DNA from: a virus
Reading direction: 5' to 3' (one strand)
DNA length: 64,000 bases
Virus record (IMG/VR): IMGVR_UViG_3300011116_000796
Location: 55,655 to 119,654 of that record
Of the stretch, positions 38,901-47,422 are shown in pieces; within the stretch, counting starts at the first letter, position 1; each line of letters starts with the position of its first letter. The notes under the pieces were generated by a model, which did not search any database, was not told the DNA's origin, and saw nothing but the letters and a program-made list of their open reading frames with translations. The position numbers were made by a program, and so were the translations under genes.

Positions 38901-38936
38901 TTCATCATCTCTACAAATATAAATTAGGAGAAAAAA

Positions 38937-39563
38937 ATGTCACAATTTAGTATCGATGGATTCAGAGCAAATCTTGTAAATGGCGTAGCCAGAAACAACC
39001 TATTCCTAGTTCAGGGCAACTTTCCAAATGCAGGACTTGGTGCAGTCAATTTTGCAGCAGCGGCAGCGGGGGCTTTGCTTGGTGCCGCCGCAGCAGGAGC
39101 GGTAAATGCCGTTGCTGGTGCATTAGGAGCAGGAAGCCCAAACAATCAAGTTTCGTTTCTGGCAAAATCAGCATCTATTCCTAATAGTGTGTTGAATATA
39201 GGCACAGCAAATTATATGGGTCGGCAGTTTAAGTATCCTGCTGATCGCACGTTCAATGACTGGAATATCACAGTCTACAATGATGGAGCATATACTCTTC
39301 GTAAAGCGTTTGAATCGTGGCAAAATACAATTAACACGAATAAGACCAATGTTGGTCCAAATGCAATGAACACATTTATGACAGATTGGTATGTGTCTCC
39401 ACTTACCCGTGAAGGTAATGTGATTACTACTTATAAGTTCGTTGGATGCTGGCCTTCAACACTAGGCGAAATCGCCCTAGACATGGGTCAACAATCTGAG
39501 CCTTCAAATTTCCAAGTTACTATGACATATCAGTACTATGAAATTGCGAATGTCACCACTTGA
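38937..39563 (+). CDS. 19: gp19-like tail tube protein with Ala/Gly-rich insertion
   Basis: 208 aa, 45 longer than T4 gp19. Tube features: MSQFSIDGFRANLVNGVARN at the start, ASIPNSVLNIGTANYMGRQF, then FNDWNITVYNDG and FVGCWPSTLGEIALDM. Residues ~37-66 are an Ala/Gly-rich hydrophobic insertion (AAAAAGALLGAAAAGAV) with no equivalent in T4 gp19; it lies where the tube fold has an exposed or lumen-facing loop and could insert into a membrane or line the tube. Ribosome site TTAGGAG precedes the ATG. Confidence 0.93.
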   Translation: MSQFSIDGFRANLVNGVARNNLFLVQGNFPNAGLGAVNFAAAAAGALLGAAAAGAVNAVAGALGAGSPNNQVSFLAKSASIPNSVLNIGTANYMGRQFKYPADRTFNDWNITVYNDGAYTLRKAFESWQNTINTNKTNVGPNAMNTFMTDWYVSPLTREGNVITTYKFVGCWPSTLGEIALDMGQQSEPSNFQVTMTYQYYEIANVTT

Positions 39564-39565
39564 TC

Positions 39566-39573
39566 CATAAATA
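39566..39573 (+). promoter_or_regulatory. Late promoter candidate CATAAATA before portal gene
   Basis: CATAAATA just after the gp19 stop, 44 bases upstream of the gp20 ATG; this is the closest match in the set to the T4 consensus TATAAATA. Confidence 0.7.
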
Positions 39574-39617
39574 AGAAGACGCTCTCCCAGGATCAAGAAT
39601 AGGAGCGATAATATATC

Positions 39618-41123
39618 ATGGCAGAACTATTTGGATTCAAACTAGAGCGGTCCAAGAAGCAGAAGGAAAACTTCAAAGCACTAAAGTCGTTCGTGGTTCC
39701 AACCTCGGACGATGGTGCCATTCCAGTAGAAGCCGGTGGTTTCTATGGTCAATATGTTGACCTAGACGGAACGATAAGAAATGACTTTGAATTGGTCATG
39801 AAATATCGTGAAATGGCAATGGACCCCATTACAGAGATTGCTGTTGATGATATTGTCAACGAATCAATTGTTCTTGGTGAAAAGAAAGCACCTGTGAAGA
39901 TCATACTTGATCGTCTGAAACAGCCAGACAGCATCAAAGAGAAGATTCATGAAGAGTTTCGTAACATTCTGAGAGTGTTGCAGTTTGAAACTAAAGGAGC
40001 AGACATCTTTCGCAGATGGTATGTGGACAGCCGAATCTATTTCCACATCATAGTTGATGAAGAGAATCCACAGAAGGGCATTCTTGAGTGCCGATATGTT
40101 GACCCGATGAATATCACGAAGATTCGTGAGTTCAAGAAAGAGACACTCAAGGACGGCACGAAAGTCATCGCTGGATATCATGACTTCTACATCTACAACA
40201 AGGATAATCCCCGTCAGGGTGGAAATGTCAGCGGAACGAAAATCAGCGACGATGCAATTGCATTCTGTTCGTCAGGATTGATGGACTCTCGTTACAAGAG
40301 AATCGTTGGATTCCTCCACAAAGCAATCAAACCACTTAATCAATTGAGAATGCTTGAGGACGCTGTTGTGATCTATCGCATCAGCCGTGCCCCTGAACGA
40401 AGAATCTTCTATATCGATGTCGGTAATCTTCCGAAGACCAAGGCTGAAGCATATGTGAAGGGGCTTATGAATCAGTATCGTAATCGATTAGTTTACGATG
40501 CCAACACAGGTGATATTCGTGATGACCGTAAGTTCATGAGTATGCTTGAAGACTATTGGCTCCCTCGTCGTGAAGGTAGCAAGGGAACAGAAATTACTAC
40601 TCTACAGGGTGGTGCGAATCTGGGTGAACTCACCGATGTGGTGTACTTCCAAAAGAAACTATATCGTGCCTTGTCAGTACCAGTAAGTCGCCTTGAGCAG
40701 GACAAGCAATTCATGCTTGGGCGTTCTACGGAAATCACCCGTGATGAGGTTCGATTTACGAAGTTTATTCACAGACTTCGAACTAGATTTAGTGAGTTAT
40801 TCTTCGATTTGCTCAAAAAGCAGTTGATTTTGAAGAAAATCATCACTCAAGATGATTGGCCGGACTTGCGGGAATCTGTCTACTTCGACTTCGTGAAAGA
40901 TAATCTATTCACCGAATTGAAGAATAGCGAAGTCCGCAAAAACCAAATAGATGAATTGGGGAACATTAAACCATACATAGGTAAGTACTATTCTCATGAA
41001 TGGGTGCGGAGAAATGTTCTTGGTCAATCCGAAGCAGACATTCGGGATATGGATCGGCAAATTGAGAGAGAACGCAATGCAGGCAAGATCGAACCCGATA
41101 CTTCACAGTTCGGCCTTGCATAA
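39618..41123 (+). CDS. 20: gp20-like portal vertex protein
   Basis: 501 aa (T4 gp20: 524). Strong family features: DPITEIAVDDIVNESIV, IYRISRAPERRIFYIDVGNL, KAEAYVKGLMNQYRNRLVYD and the tunnel-region EDYWLPRREGSKGTEITTLQ. The dodecamer initiates head assembly and is the DNA channel docking gp17. Nearest upstream element is the CATAAATA promoter; GGAG lies 13 bases before the ATG, slightly far. Confidence 0.96.
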   Translation: MAELFGFKLERSKKQKENFKALKSFVVPTSDDGAIPVEAGGFYGQYVDLDGTIRNDFELVMKYREMAMDPITEIAVDDIVNESIVLGEKKAPVKIILDRLKQPDSIKEKIHEEFRNILRVLQFETKGADIFRRWYVDSRIYFHIIVDEENPQKGILECRYVDPMNITKIREFKKETLKDGTKVIAGYHDFYIYNKDNPRQGGNVSGTKISDDAIAFCSSGLMDSRYKRIVGFLHKAIKPLNQLRMLEDAVVIYRISRAPERRIFYIDVGNLPKTKAEAYVKGLMNQYRNRLVYDANTGDIRDDRKFMSMLEDYWLPRREGSKGTEITTLQGGANLGELTDVVYFQKKLYRALSVPVSRLEQDKQFMLGRSTEITRDEVRFTKFIHRLRTRFSELFFDLLKKQLILKKIITQDDWPDLRESVYFDFVKDNLFTELKNSEVRKNQIDELGNIKPYIGKYYSHEWVRRNVLGQSEADIRDMDRQIERERNAGKIEPDTSQFGLA

Positions 41124-41131
41124 AGGAAGAT

Positions 41132-41827
41132 ATGGACGAACAGACAGGAGACATTCTCAAGTCAGTCATCGAAACTCTTATGAAGAAAGAGGCGGGAAAA
41201 TTCCGTGCCATCATTCAGAAAGAGTTGGCATCTAAAGTACACACTAAGATCGAAGAACTGAAGAAGGCTCTATCTGTAAACATTGCTAGCGAACCAAAGA
41301 CGGTAAATGAAATTCCGATGGCACCCTCTGCTCCTGTTACAACGACACCGACGAACAGCATGGATACGATGGGTACAGGTTCACCCGCACCAGTTAAACC
41401 CCTGAAGCCTAAAGATATCAAGATAGTCCCGACAGCGGCAGGAGCAAATAAAGACGATGTGACACTTGACCCGAACTTCGAAAAGGAGTTCTATGTCAAT
41501 TCATACGACTACAAAGGACAGAAAGTTATTGTTAAGCAAGTGGGAACGGGATTTGGCAAACCCGTTCGTATTTACATCAACGATAGAAGATGGGAGTTCT
41601 TTCCTGGTCCTAAAACTGCTGAGAAAGCAACCAAGACATACATTGATCAGTTGATGAAAGATGCTAAGAAAGATCCAGATCTTGCAATTAGCATGACGAA
41701 GAAAGTTGAAAACGACAAAAAGGCTGGATTCGCTGAACCGCCGCCCGAAATTCAAACTTCAGTTACGAAGTCAGATACATCGACAAAAACAGTTGATTCA
41801 TCTAAACCAAAGAAGATGAAGAAGTAA
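41132..41827 (+). CDS. Putative prohead core protein, unknown family (231 aa)
   Basis: Sits at the place of T4 gp67/gp68, between portal and prohead protease. It has a helical N-terminus (GDILKSVIETLMKKEAGKFR), a Pro/Thr-rich linker (residues ~65-105), a beta-rich middle (FYVNSYDYKGQKVIVKQVGT, RIYINDRRWEFFPGPKTAEK) and a Lys/Ser/Thr-rich end. No sequence match to T4 gp67 that I can see. Start has AAGGAAG. A core or head-vertex role is inferred from position. Confidence 0.72.
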   Translation: MDEQTGDILKSVIETLMKKEAGKFRAIIQKELASKVHTKIEELKKALSVNIASEPKTVNEIPMAPSAPVTTTPTNSMDTMGTGSPAPVKPLKPKDIKIVPTAAGANKDDVTLDPNFEKEFYVNSYDYKGQKVIVKQVGTGFGKPVRIYINDRRWEFFPGPKTAEKATKTYIDQLMKDAKKDPDLAISMTKKVENDKKAGFAEPPPEIQTSVTKSDTSTKTVDSSKPKKMKK

Positions 41828-41837
41828 GGAAGATTAT

Positions 41838-42395
41838 ATGGAAAATCCAAACAAACTTCAAGAGACTGTGCAAATTGATGGAAGAACTAAGATGTACAAA
41901 GAGACCGTTGCTCGTCTTGAGCAGGCTAGAAAACTGCGGGAAGAACGCAAGAAAGCCATGCAAGAAAATAAGTACAACGGTCTTTATGATGATGGATCAG
42001 GAAAGGGCGCATTTGTTCCCGAGCCAATAATCAAACGAGGAGCCGCAATGGAAAGCAAAGACATAGTTGCAAACGCAATGAAGATGGTTGAGATGTATAA
42101 GAAACTCCGTGAAGAGAAAAAGAAAACTCTCATGGGAGCAAAAAAGGAGTCTGTTCAGTCTGAACCCATCAACGACGATAAGAAGTTGACTAGAGGACAG
42201 ATGATGGACGCTATCGGCATGAATAACACAGGTAAATTTGAAGTCAGCGAAGAGGAACTCTCACCCAAGCAAAAGGCATATCGGGCGTTCTTTGAGAAAG
42301 CACTCAAGAAGTTCGGTAAGAAATCTCCTGCTGCTATGGACGATGGTGAAAAGAAGAAGTTCTTCGATTATGTGAAAGCGAATTGGAAAGGATAA
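41838..42395 (+). CDS. Putative prohead core protein sharing a motif with gp22
   Basis: 185 aa, highly charged and helical (YKETVARLEQARKLREERKK, KMVEMYKKLREEKKKTLMGA), like a scaffold/core protein. Residues 45-63 read KYNGLYDDGSGKGAFVPEP; 15 of 19 positions are identical to residues 82-100 of the gp22 scaffold. The C-terminal ~50 residues (LSPKQKAYRAFFEKALKKFG) look like a small helical domain. Preceded by AAGGAAG; the stop overlaps the next start (TAATG). Likely co-assembles in the prohead core with gp22. Confidence 0.75.
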   Translation: MENPNKLQETVQIDGRTKMYKETVARLEQARKLREERKKAMQENKYNGLYDDGSGKGAFVPEPIIKRGAAMESKDIVANAMKMVEMYKKLREEKKKTLMGAKKESVQSEPINDDKKLTRGQMMDAIGMNNTGKFEVSEEELSPKQKAYRAFFEKALKKFGKKSPAAMDDGEKKKFFDYVKANWKG

Positions 42396-42679
42396 TGCTG
42401 AAACTTCAAATCACATTTAAACTTCCAAAAACCACAAATGACTTTGCGGCGAAGTTTAAATCTGCAAATATCAGAGGGGCTTCGGTAGAAAAAGTCTCAG
42501 ATAAATTATTGATTATAGATTGCGAGGACAAAAAAACTTATTCTCTAGTCAAGCAATTCATTTCCAATAAAGACAATTGGAAATCTCCTGATCCAAAAAT
42601 CAAATTATCGCAACAGTCAGCATCAACAAACAGCAACGAAACACTCAAATTAAATGCCAAGTCTCAAAGTCAATTTTAA
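42395..42679 (+). CDS. Small head-cluster protein A (94 aa)
   Basis: No known family. The ATG at 42395 overlaps the preceding stop (TAATG) and is preferred to a TTG four codons upstream. The first ~58 residues (LKLQITFKLPKTTNDFAAKF, IDCEDKKTYSLVKQFIS) resemble the start of the next protein, indicating a tandem duplication. The tail is Ser/Asn/Gln-rich. Its final 26 bases overlap the next gene in a different frame. Confidence 0.68.
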   Translation: MLKLQITFKLPKTTNDFAAKFKSANIRGASVEKVSDKLLIIDCEDKKTYSLVKQFISNKDNWKSPDPKIKLSQQSASTNSNETLKLNAKSQSQF

Positions 42680-43103
42680 AACCCCAAAACAATCCAAGGA
42701 GTTCATGAAGAACTTCAGTGTACTGGGACTGAAAGGTACCACTGCGAATGAGCAGGGTGGGGCAATTATAATTAAGACTCCCGACAAAAAGTCTCACGAA
42801 TTTGTGAAACAGATGATAAATGACTTAAAAGCAGACATGAAATTGGAGCAAGTATCTGCAAATATGGTAAACGCTATCATCGAATCCAATGATAGTGGCG
42901 AAAATTTGGTTGTAAAAACACTAGACGGCTCTGAGGTCATAGTGACACCAAAATTATCAAGTGAATTTATTCATTTACACGACAACATAATTAATGAGGA
43001 CAATTTATCCTCTGTTTTGATTAGTCTACTCATAGAAAGTAAAGATTCGTTTGAGAAGACAAGCAATTTCGTGAATAAACTACCAAAGAATGAGAGCAAA
43101 TAA
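42654..43103 (+). CDS. Small head-cluster protein B, paralogue of protein A (149 aa)
   Basis: N-terminal ~60 residues (LKVNFKTPKQSKEFMKNFSV, DKKSHEFVKQMINDL) parallel the preceding 94-aa protein; the shared pattern is F-K-x-P-K, a later G-T/S, and D-K-K ... V-K-Q. A further ~85 residues (NLVVKTLDGSEVIVTPKLSS) have no counterpart there. Stop overlaps the next start (TAATG). It lies in the chain leading to the prohead protease, so a head assembly role is plausible. Confidence 0.68.
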   Translation: MPSLKVNFKTPKQSKEFMKNFSVLGLKGTTANEQGGAIIIKTPDKKSHEFVKQMINDLKADMKLEQVSANMVNAIIESNDSGENLVVKTLDGSEVIVTPKLSSEFIHLHDNIINEDNLSSVLISLLIESKDSFEKTSNFVNKLPKNESK

Positions 43104-43561
43104 TGTCAGCAAGTATTAAAACCGATTTAGTAATTACTAAAAATAGATATGTTGTATTATTAAATTTTCCAACCACAGCCCAATCATTTGTAATTGGTCT
43201 TACGAATACCGCTTTTGATGCTATTCGTGGTGAAACGGGAGAGAGAATATTTGCACAATCGGGTATTACAAACAATTCTGCTGAGATCACACGAATAATG
43301 TATACCACGGCGTCATCATCAAATAGTGTTTTACTACGTTGGGGCCAAGAAGGGCACATTAATGGTCCAACTGCATTCATTTGTCAAGGTCAAGTTGGCG
43401 ATTTTAATTTTGAGAGAATGGCAATTAAAAATACTGCAACTGGTCCGAGTGGAACACTAGTTGTAACAACTGTGGGAGGAGGAAACACCCCTACAAGTGT
43501 GTTGCTTGAATTTGCTGTTGGATCTGGATCCATTACTCCTCCTGGCTATCTCAGTCTATAA
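43103..43561 (+). CDS. Beta-rich protein before prohead protease, possible head decoration (152 aa)
   Basis: No family recognised. Predominantly beta by composition (TDLVITKNRYVVLLNFPTTA, TLVVTTVGGGNTPTSVLLEF), no signal or membrane segment. Translationally coupled to the previous gene. Size and composition would suit a small capsid accessory or decoration protein, but nothing in the sequence proves this. Confidence 0.65.
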   Translation: MSASIKTDLVITKNRYVVLLNFPTTAQSFVIGLTNTAFDAIRGETGERIFAQSGITNNSAEITRIMYTTASSSNSVLLRWGQEGHINGPTAFICQGQVGDFNFERMAIKNTATGPSGTLVVTTVGGGNTPTSVLLEFAVGSGSITPPGYLSL

Positions 43562-43572
43562 GGAACTCAAAC

Positions 43573-44220
43573 ATGAAACTTATCACAGAAGTAAACGAAG
43601 GTATCGAAATCATCACCGAAGCCACAGCAAGTGGCGAGAAGAAGTACACCATTGAAGGAACATTTCTTCAGGGAGATATTACGAACCGAAACAAGCGTAA
43701 GTATCCGTTTGAGATGTTGAAGACGAAAGTCAATGACTACATCAAAGAGTTTGTCAATCAGAAGAGAGCATTCGGTGAATTGGGTCACCCAGATGGTCCA
43801 ACCATCAATCTTGAGCGTGTGTCGCACATGATTACTGAACTACAGGCTGATGGTAAGAACTTTTACGGTAAAGCAAAAATTATGGATACCCCATACGGAA
43901 AGATCGTAAAGAATCTTATCGATGAGGGTGCAAAGTTAGGTGTTTCAAGTCGTGGCATCGGTTCAATCGAAGAGAAGAATGGCGTAAATGTTGTTAAAGA
44001 TGATTTTCGCCTTGCAACCGCTGCTGACATAGTTGCAGATCCGTCTGCTCCAGACGCATTTGTTCGTGGAGTGATGGAAGGAAAAGAATGGATTTATGAG
44101 AACGGAATCCTCAAAGAAAAAGATATTGATGAGATCCGTCGTGAGATCAGCCGAACATCATCCCGCAAATTAGAGGAAGCCTGCATGAAGGCATTCCAAC
44201 GCTTTATATCGAAACTTTAA
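43573..44220 (+). CDS. 21: gp21-like prohead core protease
   Basis: 215 aa (T4 gp21: 212). Serine protease of the herpesvirus-assemblin-like class: candidate catalytic His in FGELGHPDGP (His72) and Ser in GVSSRGIGS (Ser125/126), with EGTFLQGDITNRNKRKYPFE at the start of the fold. It degrades the scaffold and trims gp23 during head maturation. The gene lies directly before gp22 and gp23 as in T4. Ribosome site AAGGAAC. Confidence 0.94.
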   Translation: MKLITEVNEGIEIITEATASGEKKYTIEGTFLQGDITNRNKRKYPFEMLKTKVNDYIKEFVNQKRAFGELGHPDGPTINLERVSHMITELQADGKNFYGKAKIMDTPYGKIVKNLIDEGAKLGVSSRGIGSIEEKNGVNVVKDDFRLATAADIVADPSAPDAFVRGVMEGKEWIYENGILKEKDIDEIRREISRTSSRKLEEACMKAFQRFISKL

Positions 44221-44226
44221 CCCTTA

Positions 44227-44233
44227 CTAAATA
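44227..44233 (+). promoter_or_regulatory. Late promoter candidate CTAAATA before scaffold gene
   Basis: CTAAATA seven bases after the gp21 stop; 21 bases before the gp22 ATG, leaving an AAGGAG ribosome site in the short leader. Confidence 0.7.
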
Positions 44234-44254
44234 ACCCTTACGAAGGAGACATCC

Positions 44255-45367
44255 ATGTCCGACGCTAACGAAGAAATTGAACAGATCATCGATGAACTGC
44301 TTGAAGATTCAAGCGACACTACCATCGAAGAAGAAGAATCGAAGACCGCTCAAAAAGCCAATCTGACGAAGGTTGGAAAGAAGCCCGTTCCTCCTACTAA
44401 AACTAAGAAAGAAATGACTGAAGAGGAAGAAGAGGAAGAAGAGTTGGCATCGGAACAAGCCGTAACCAATGCTTCGAAGAGAGGCTCTGGCAAGGGTAAG
44501 TATGTTGGTCTTTACAAGGACGGGACTGGTAAAGGAGCAGAAGTTCCTGAGCCAGTCGCTACCGATACATCAGACTCGGGGAGCAAGTTGTCCGCTAATG
44601 TGAAGGCTAAGAAGTCGATGCGTGAAGACATCGAAACCCACATGGATGCCATGTTTGACGGTGAAGAACTCACAGAAGACTTTAAGACCAAGGCTTCGAC
44701 AATCTTCGAAGCCGCTCTTCAGGAGCGTGTTGATGCTATTCAAGCAGAATTGCAAGAAGAGTATCAGAGCCGTCTTGTCGATGAAGTCGATGAGATCAAG
44801 AAGGGACTCACCGAACAACTCGACTCATACCTTTCGTATGTTGTTGAAGAGTGGATGGAAGAGAACCGTCTGGCTGTCGAAAAGGGAATCCGCACTGAGA
44901 TTGCAGAAGAATTCATGCAAGGACTTCGTAATCTGTTCCTTGAGCATGACATCTCGGTTCCCGAAAGCAAGGTCGATCTCACTGATCAACTTGCAGAAAC
45001 CGTCGAGAGCATCAAGGGTCAACTTGATGAGGAGATGAACAAGAACATCGAACTCAAGAGTGAGATCGCAAAGTATCGTCGGGCACAGATCCTTGAAGAG
45101 GCTTCTGCTGACCTTGCCGATACTCAAAAGGAAAGATTTGCTGTGCTTGCTGAAGGAATCACCTTCGAAACAGAAGATGACCTCCGTAAGAAGGCACAGA
45201 TAATCAAGGAGTCGTACTTCAATCATAAGAAGCCCGTACTCCGTGAGGAAGCAATAGCAACCTCACATGAAGGAAGCATTGATGAAGTGGCAACTCCATC
45301 GACGGAGACTCTATCAGAATCAATGGCTAGTTATGCACAGACCTTGTCACGGCTGAACCGCCGCTGA
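44255..45367 (+). CDS. 22: gp22-like prohead scaffold protein
   Basis: 370 aa, longer than T4 gp22 (269), strongly acidic and helical: EIEQIIDELLEDSSD and an EEEEEEE run in the first 65 residues, then long coiled-coil segments (ERVDAIQAELQEEYQSRLVD, AEEFMQGLRNLFLEHDISVP). The latter part resembles gp22 of marine T4-like phages. Residues 82-100 hold the KYVGLYKDGTGKGAEVPEP motif shared with the 185-aa core protein. It forms the transient core around which gp23 assembles. Confidence 0.9.
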   Translation: MSDANEEIEQIIDELLEDSSDTTIEEEESKTAQKANLTKVGKKPVPPTKTKKEMTEEEEEEEELASEQAVTNASKRGSGKGKYVGLYKDGTGKGAEVPEPVATDTSDSGSKLSANVKAKKSMREDIETHMDAMFDGEELTEDFKTKASTIFEAALQERVDAIQAELQEEYQSRLVDEVDEIKKGLTEQLDSYLSYVVEEWMEENRLAVEKGIRTEIAEEFMQGLRNLFLEHDISVPESKVDLTDQLAETVESIKGQLDEEMNKNIELKSEIAKYRRAQILEEASADLADTQKERFAVLAEGITFETEDDLRKKAQIIKESYFNHKKPVLREEAIATSHEGSIDEVATPSTETLSESMASYAQTLSRLNRR

Positions 45368-45384
45368 CCAAATAGTTTCATTCG

Positions 45385-45391
45385 CTAAATA
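45385..45391 (+). promoter_or_regulatory. Late promoter candidate CTAAATA before major capsid gene
   Basis: CTAAATA 39 bases upstream of the gp23 start, with TAGGAG in the leader. A dedicated promoter fits the high demand for capsid protein. Confidence 0.75.
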
Positions 45392-45429
45392 AAACCGTAC
45401 TAAAAGTACTCAACTTAGGAGAACCCAAA

Positions 45430-46785
45430 ATGGATCTAACCATTTCAGAAGCACTTCAGAAGAAGTGGAAGCCAATTCTTGAGCATGCGGACCTTCCAGA
45501 AATCAAGGACGCATACAAGAGGGCTGTTACGACAATGCTGCTGGAAAACCAGGAGCAGTACCTCAAGGAAGCCGCACCCACTAACTTTGCAGGAACCATG
45601 CCCGATACCGGCGGTGTTGCAAAGTGGGATCCGATTCTTATTTCGCTCGTCCGTCGTGCAATGCCGAACCTGATCGCCTATGATATCTGTGGTGTTCAGC
45701 CGATGAGTGGCCCGACTGGCCTTATCTTCGCCATGCGTAGCCGCTACATTAATCAAAATGGCCCTGAGGCTCTGTATCAGGAAGCAGATACGGCATTCGG
45801 TGGTTCAGGCTCAACTGGTGTTACGGCTGATGGTGTCTATAACACATCAACATTTGCAGCAAACTCGACGGGTGTTGATCCTTTCGAAACTGCGAACGGT
45901 CCTACCAAGCCGTCATCAGCAGGCGGAATCGCACGGTCAACACTTGATGGCGAAGCCCTCGGTGACACGACTACTAACGCATTCCCGCAGATGGCATTCA
46001 GCATTGAAAAGACCACGGTCGAAGCAAAGACCCGTGCTTTGAAGGCTGAGTATACGATGGAACTCGCACAGGACTTGAAGGCAATCCACGGTCTCGACGC
46101 TGAAACCGAACTCGCCAACATCCTGTCGAGTGAAATCCTCGCTGAAATTAACCGTGAAGTGGTTCGCACTCTGTATCAAACCGCTAAGTTGGGTGCCCGT
46201 GCAGGGACCACTCAGACCGCTGGCGTGTTTGATCTAAACATCGACTCAAACGGTCGTTGGAGCGTTGAAAAGTTCAAGGGTCTGCTCTACCAGATTGAGC
46301 GTGAATGCAATATGATTGCCAAGGAAACTCGTCGTGGCAAGGGCAACTTCGTCCTTTGCTCGGCAGATGTCGCCTCGGCACTCAGCATGGCAGGCATCCT
46401 TGACTATGCACCGGCTCTTTCAACCAACCTGAATGTGGACGATACGGGTAACACCTTCGCTGGTGTGCTGAACGGTCGTCTGCGTGTGTACATCGATCCT
46501 TACGCTTCGATGACAACATCACACGACTTCTTCATGGTTGGTTATAAGGGATCGTCGGCATATGACGCTGGTATGTTCTACTGCCCGTATGTTCCGCTGC
46601 AAATGGTTCGTGCAGTTGGTGAGCAGTCCTTCCAGCCGAAGATCGGCTTCAAGACCCGTTATGGTCTGGTGAACAATCCGTTCGCCACGATTAAGGACAA
46701 TCTGACTATCTCAGATCCTTATTCAGCAGCAGCCAAGCGGTCAAACTGCTACTACCGCATCGTGAAGGTCACGAACCTGTTCTGA
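45430..46785 (+). CDS. 23: gp23-like major capsid protein
   Basis: 451 aa (T4 gp23: 521). N-terminus KKWKPILEHADLPEIKDAYK and RAVTTMLLENQEQYLKE is typical of marine T4-like gp23; a likely maturation cleavage site is after Glu47 (LKE then AAPTNF), where gp21-type proteases cut after acidic residues. HK97-fold core: PNLIAYDICGVQPMSGPTGL, KALKAEYTMELAQDLKAI, KGNFVLCSADVASALSMAG and YCPYVPLQMVRAVG. No separate gp24 vertex gene follows, so pentamers may be gp23 as in some relatives. Strong ribosome site TAGGAG. Confidence 0.97.
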   Translation: MDLTISEALQKKWKPILEHADLPEIKDAYKRAVTTMLLENQEQYLKEAAPTNFAGTMPDTGGVAKWDPILISLVRRAMPNLIAYDICGVQPMSGPTGLIFAMRSRYINQNGPEALYQEADTAFGGSGSTGVTADGVYNTSTFAANSTGVDPFETANGPTKPSSAGGIARSTLDGEALGDTTTNAFPQMAFSIEKTTVEAKTRALKAEYTMELAQDLKAIHGLDAETELANILSSEILAEINREVVRTLYQTAKLGARAGTTQTAGVFDLNIDSNGRWSVEKFKGLLYQIERECNMIAKETRRGKGNFVLCSADVASALSMAGILDYAPALSTNLNVDDTGNTFAGVLNGRLRVYIDPYASMTTSHDFFMVGYKGSSAYDAGMFYCPYVPLQMVRAVGEQSFQPKIGFKTRYGLVNNPFATIKDNLTISDPYSAAAKRSNCYYRIVKVTNLF

Positions 46786-46824
46786 TCGGTAAAGGTCACC
46801 CTGTTCTACAGGGAATTTCGCTAC

Positions 46825-46862
46825 GGGGCTGTGAGGAGAAATCTTCACAGCCCTTTTCCTTT
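46825..46862 (+). terminator. Rho-independent terminator after gp23
   Basis: Nine-base-pair stem GGGCTGTGA (46826-46834) with TCACAGCCC (46845-46853), followed by TTTTCCTTT. It ends the capsid transcript just before the next late promoter. Confidence 0.85.
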
Positions 46863-46866
46863 GGTT

Positions 46867-46873
46867 CTAAATA
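46867..46873 (+). promoter_or_regulatory. Late promoter candidate CTAAATA abutting the next start codon
   Basis: CTAAATA ends 6 bases before the ATG at 46880, immediately after the gp23 terminator. The predicted transcript starts at or next to the start codon. Confidence 0.6.
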
Positions 46874-46879
46874 AATGAG

Positions 46880-47422
46880 ATGGGAAATACTCCAAACATT
46901 CCTGATGACAGAATTGCTGGTATTCTAAATCAGCAACCTCCTAATACTAATGTTGCCTATGCATCAAATTTTCGACTATTCATACCAAAGGTGAAACTGG
47001 GGGTGTATTTCTGCACCGAGGTTACATTTCCTGGTTGGGAATGTCCACCGGTTAGATTACCAATTCGGTTTGCACCATCACTGAAATTTTGGGGGAACAA
47101 AGTCACCCATGGAGAAATATCAGTAAAGTTCATAGTGAACGAAGATTATTCAAACTACTATGAGATGAGCGATTGGTTCAAAAAGAGTCTTGTGTGGGAA
47201 GATTTCTTCAAGAACGGAACTGATGTACAATTATTGACAAACACCGCACATCTTCTCATATTGTCTAACAAGAAGAATCCCGTTGCCACATTTAAGATAA
47301 ATGGACTTATGATAACAGGACTATCATCTATTGATTATAATAGTGGAACAACCGATGCACCAATCACAACGGCGACCGCTACCATGCAATTTTCAACTTA
47401 CGATCTTGAGGAGTTCAAGTGA
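46880..47422 (+). CDS. Tail-tube-fold protein, copy 1 (180 aa)
   Basis: A family common in marine T4-like phages, related in pattern to gp19-type tube proteins: PPNTNVAYASNFRLFIPKVK, GVYFCTEVTFPG, GEISVKFIVNEDYSNYYEMS and LLILSNKKNPVATFKINGLM. Such proteins can be tube initiators or cap rings at the baseplate or neck; which one is not decidable here. No Shine-Dalgarno lies between the promoter and start. It is paired with a paralogue that begins within its stop. Confidence 0.72.
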   Translation: MGNTPNIPDDRIAGILNQQPPNTNVAYASNFRLFIPKVKLGVYFCTEVTFPGWECPPVRLPIRFAPSLKFWGNKVTHGEISVKFIVNEDYSNYYEMSDWFKKSLVWEDFFKNGTDVQLLTNTAHLLILSNKKNPVATFKINGLMITGLSSIDYNSGTTDAPITTATATMQFSTYDLEEFK

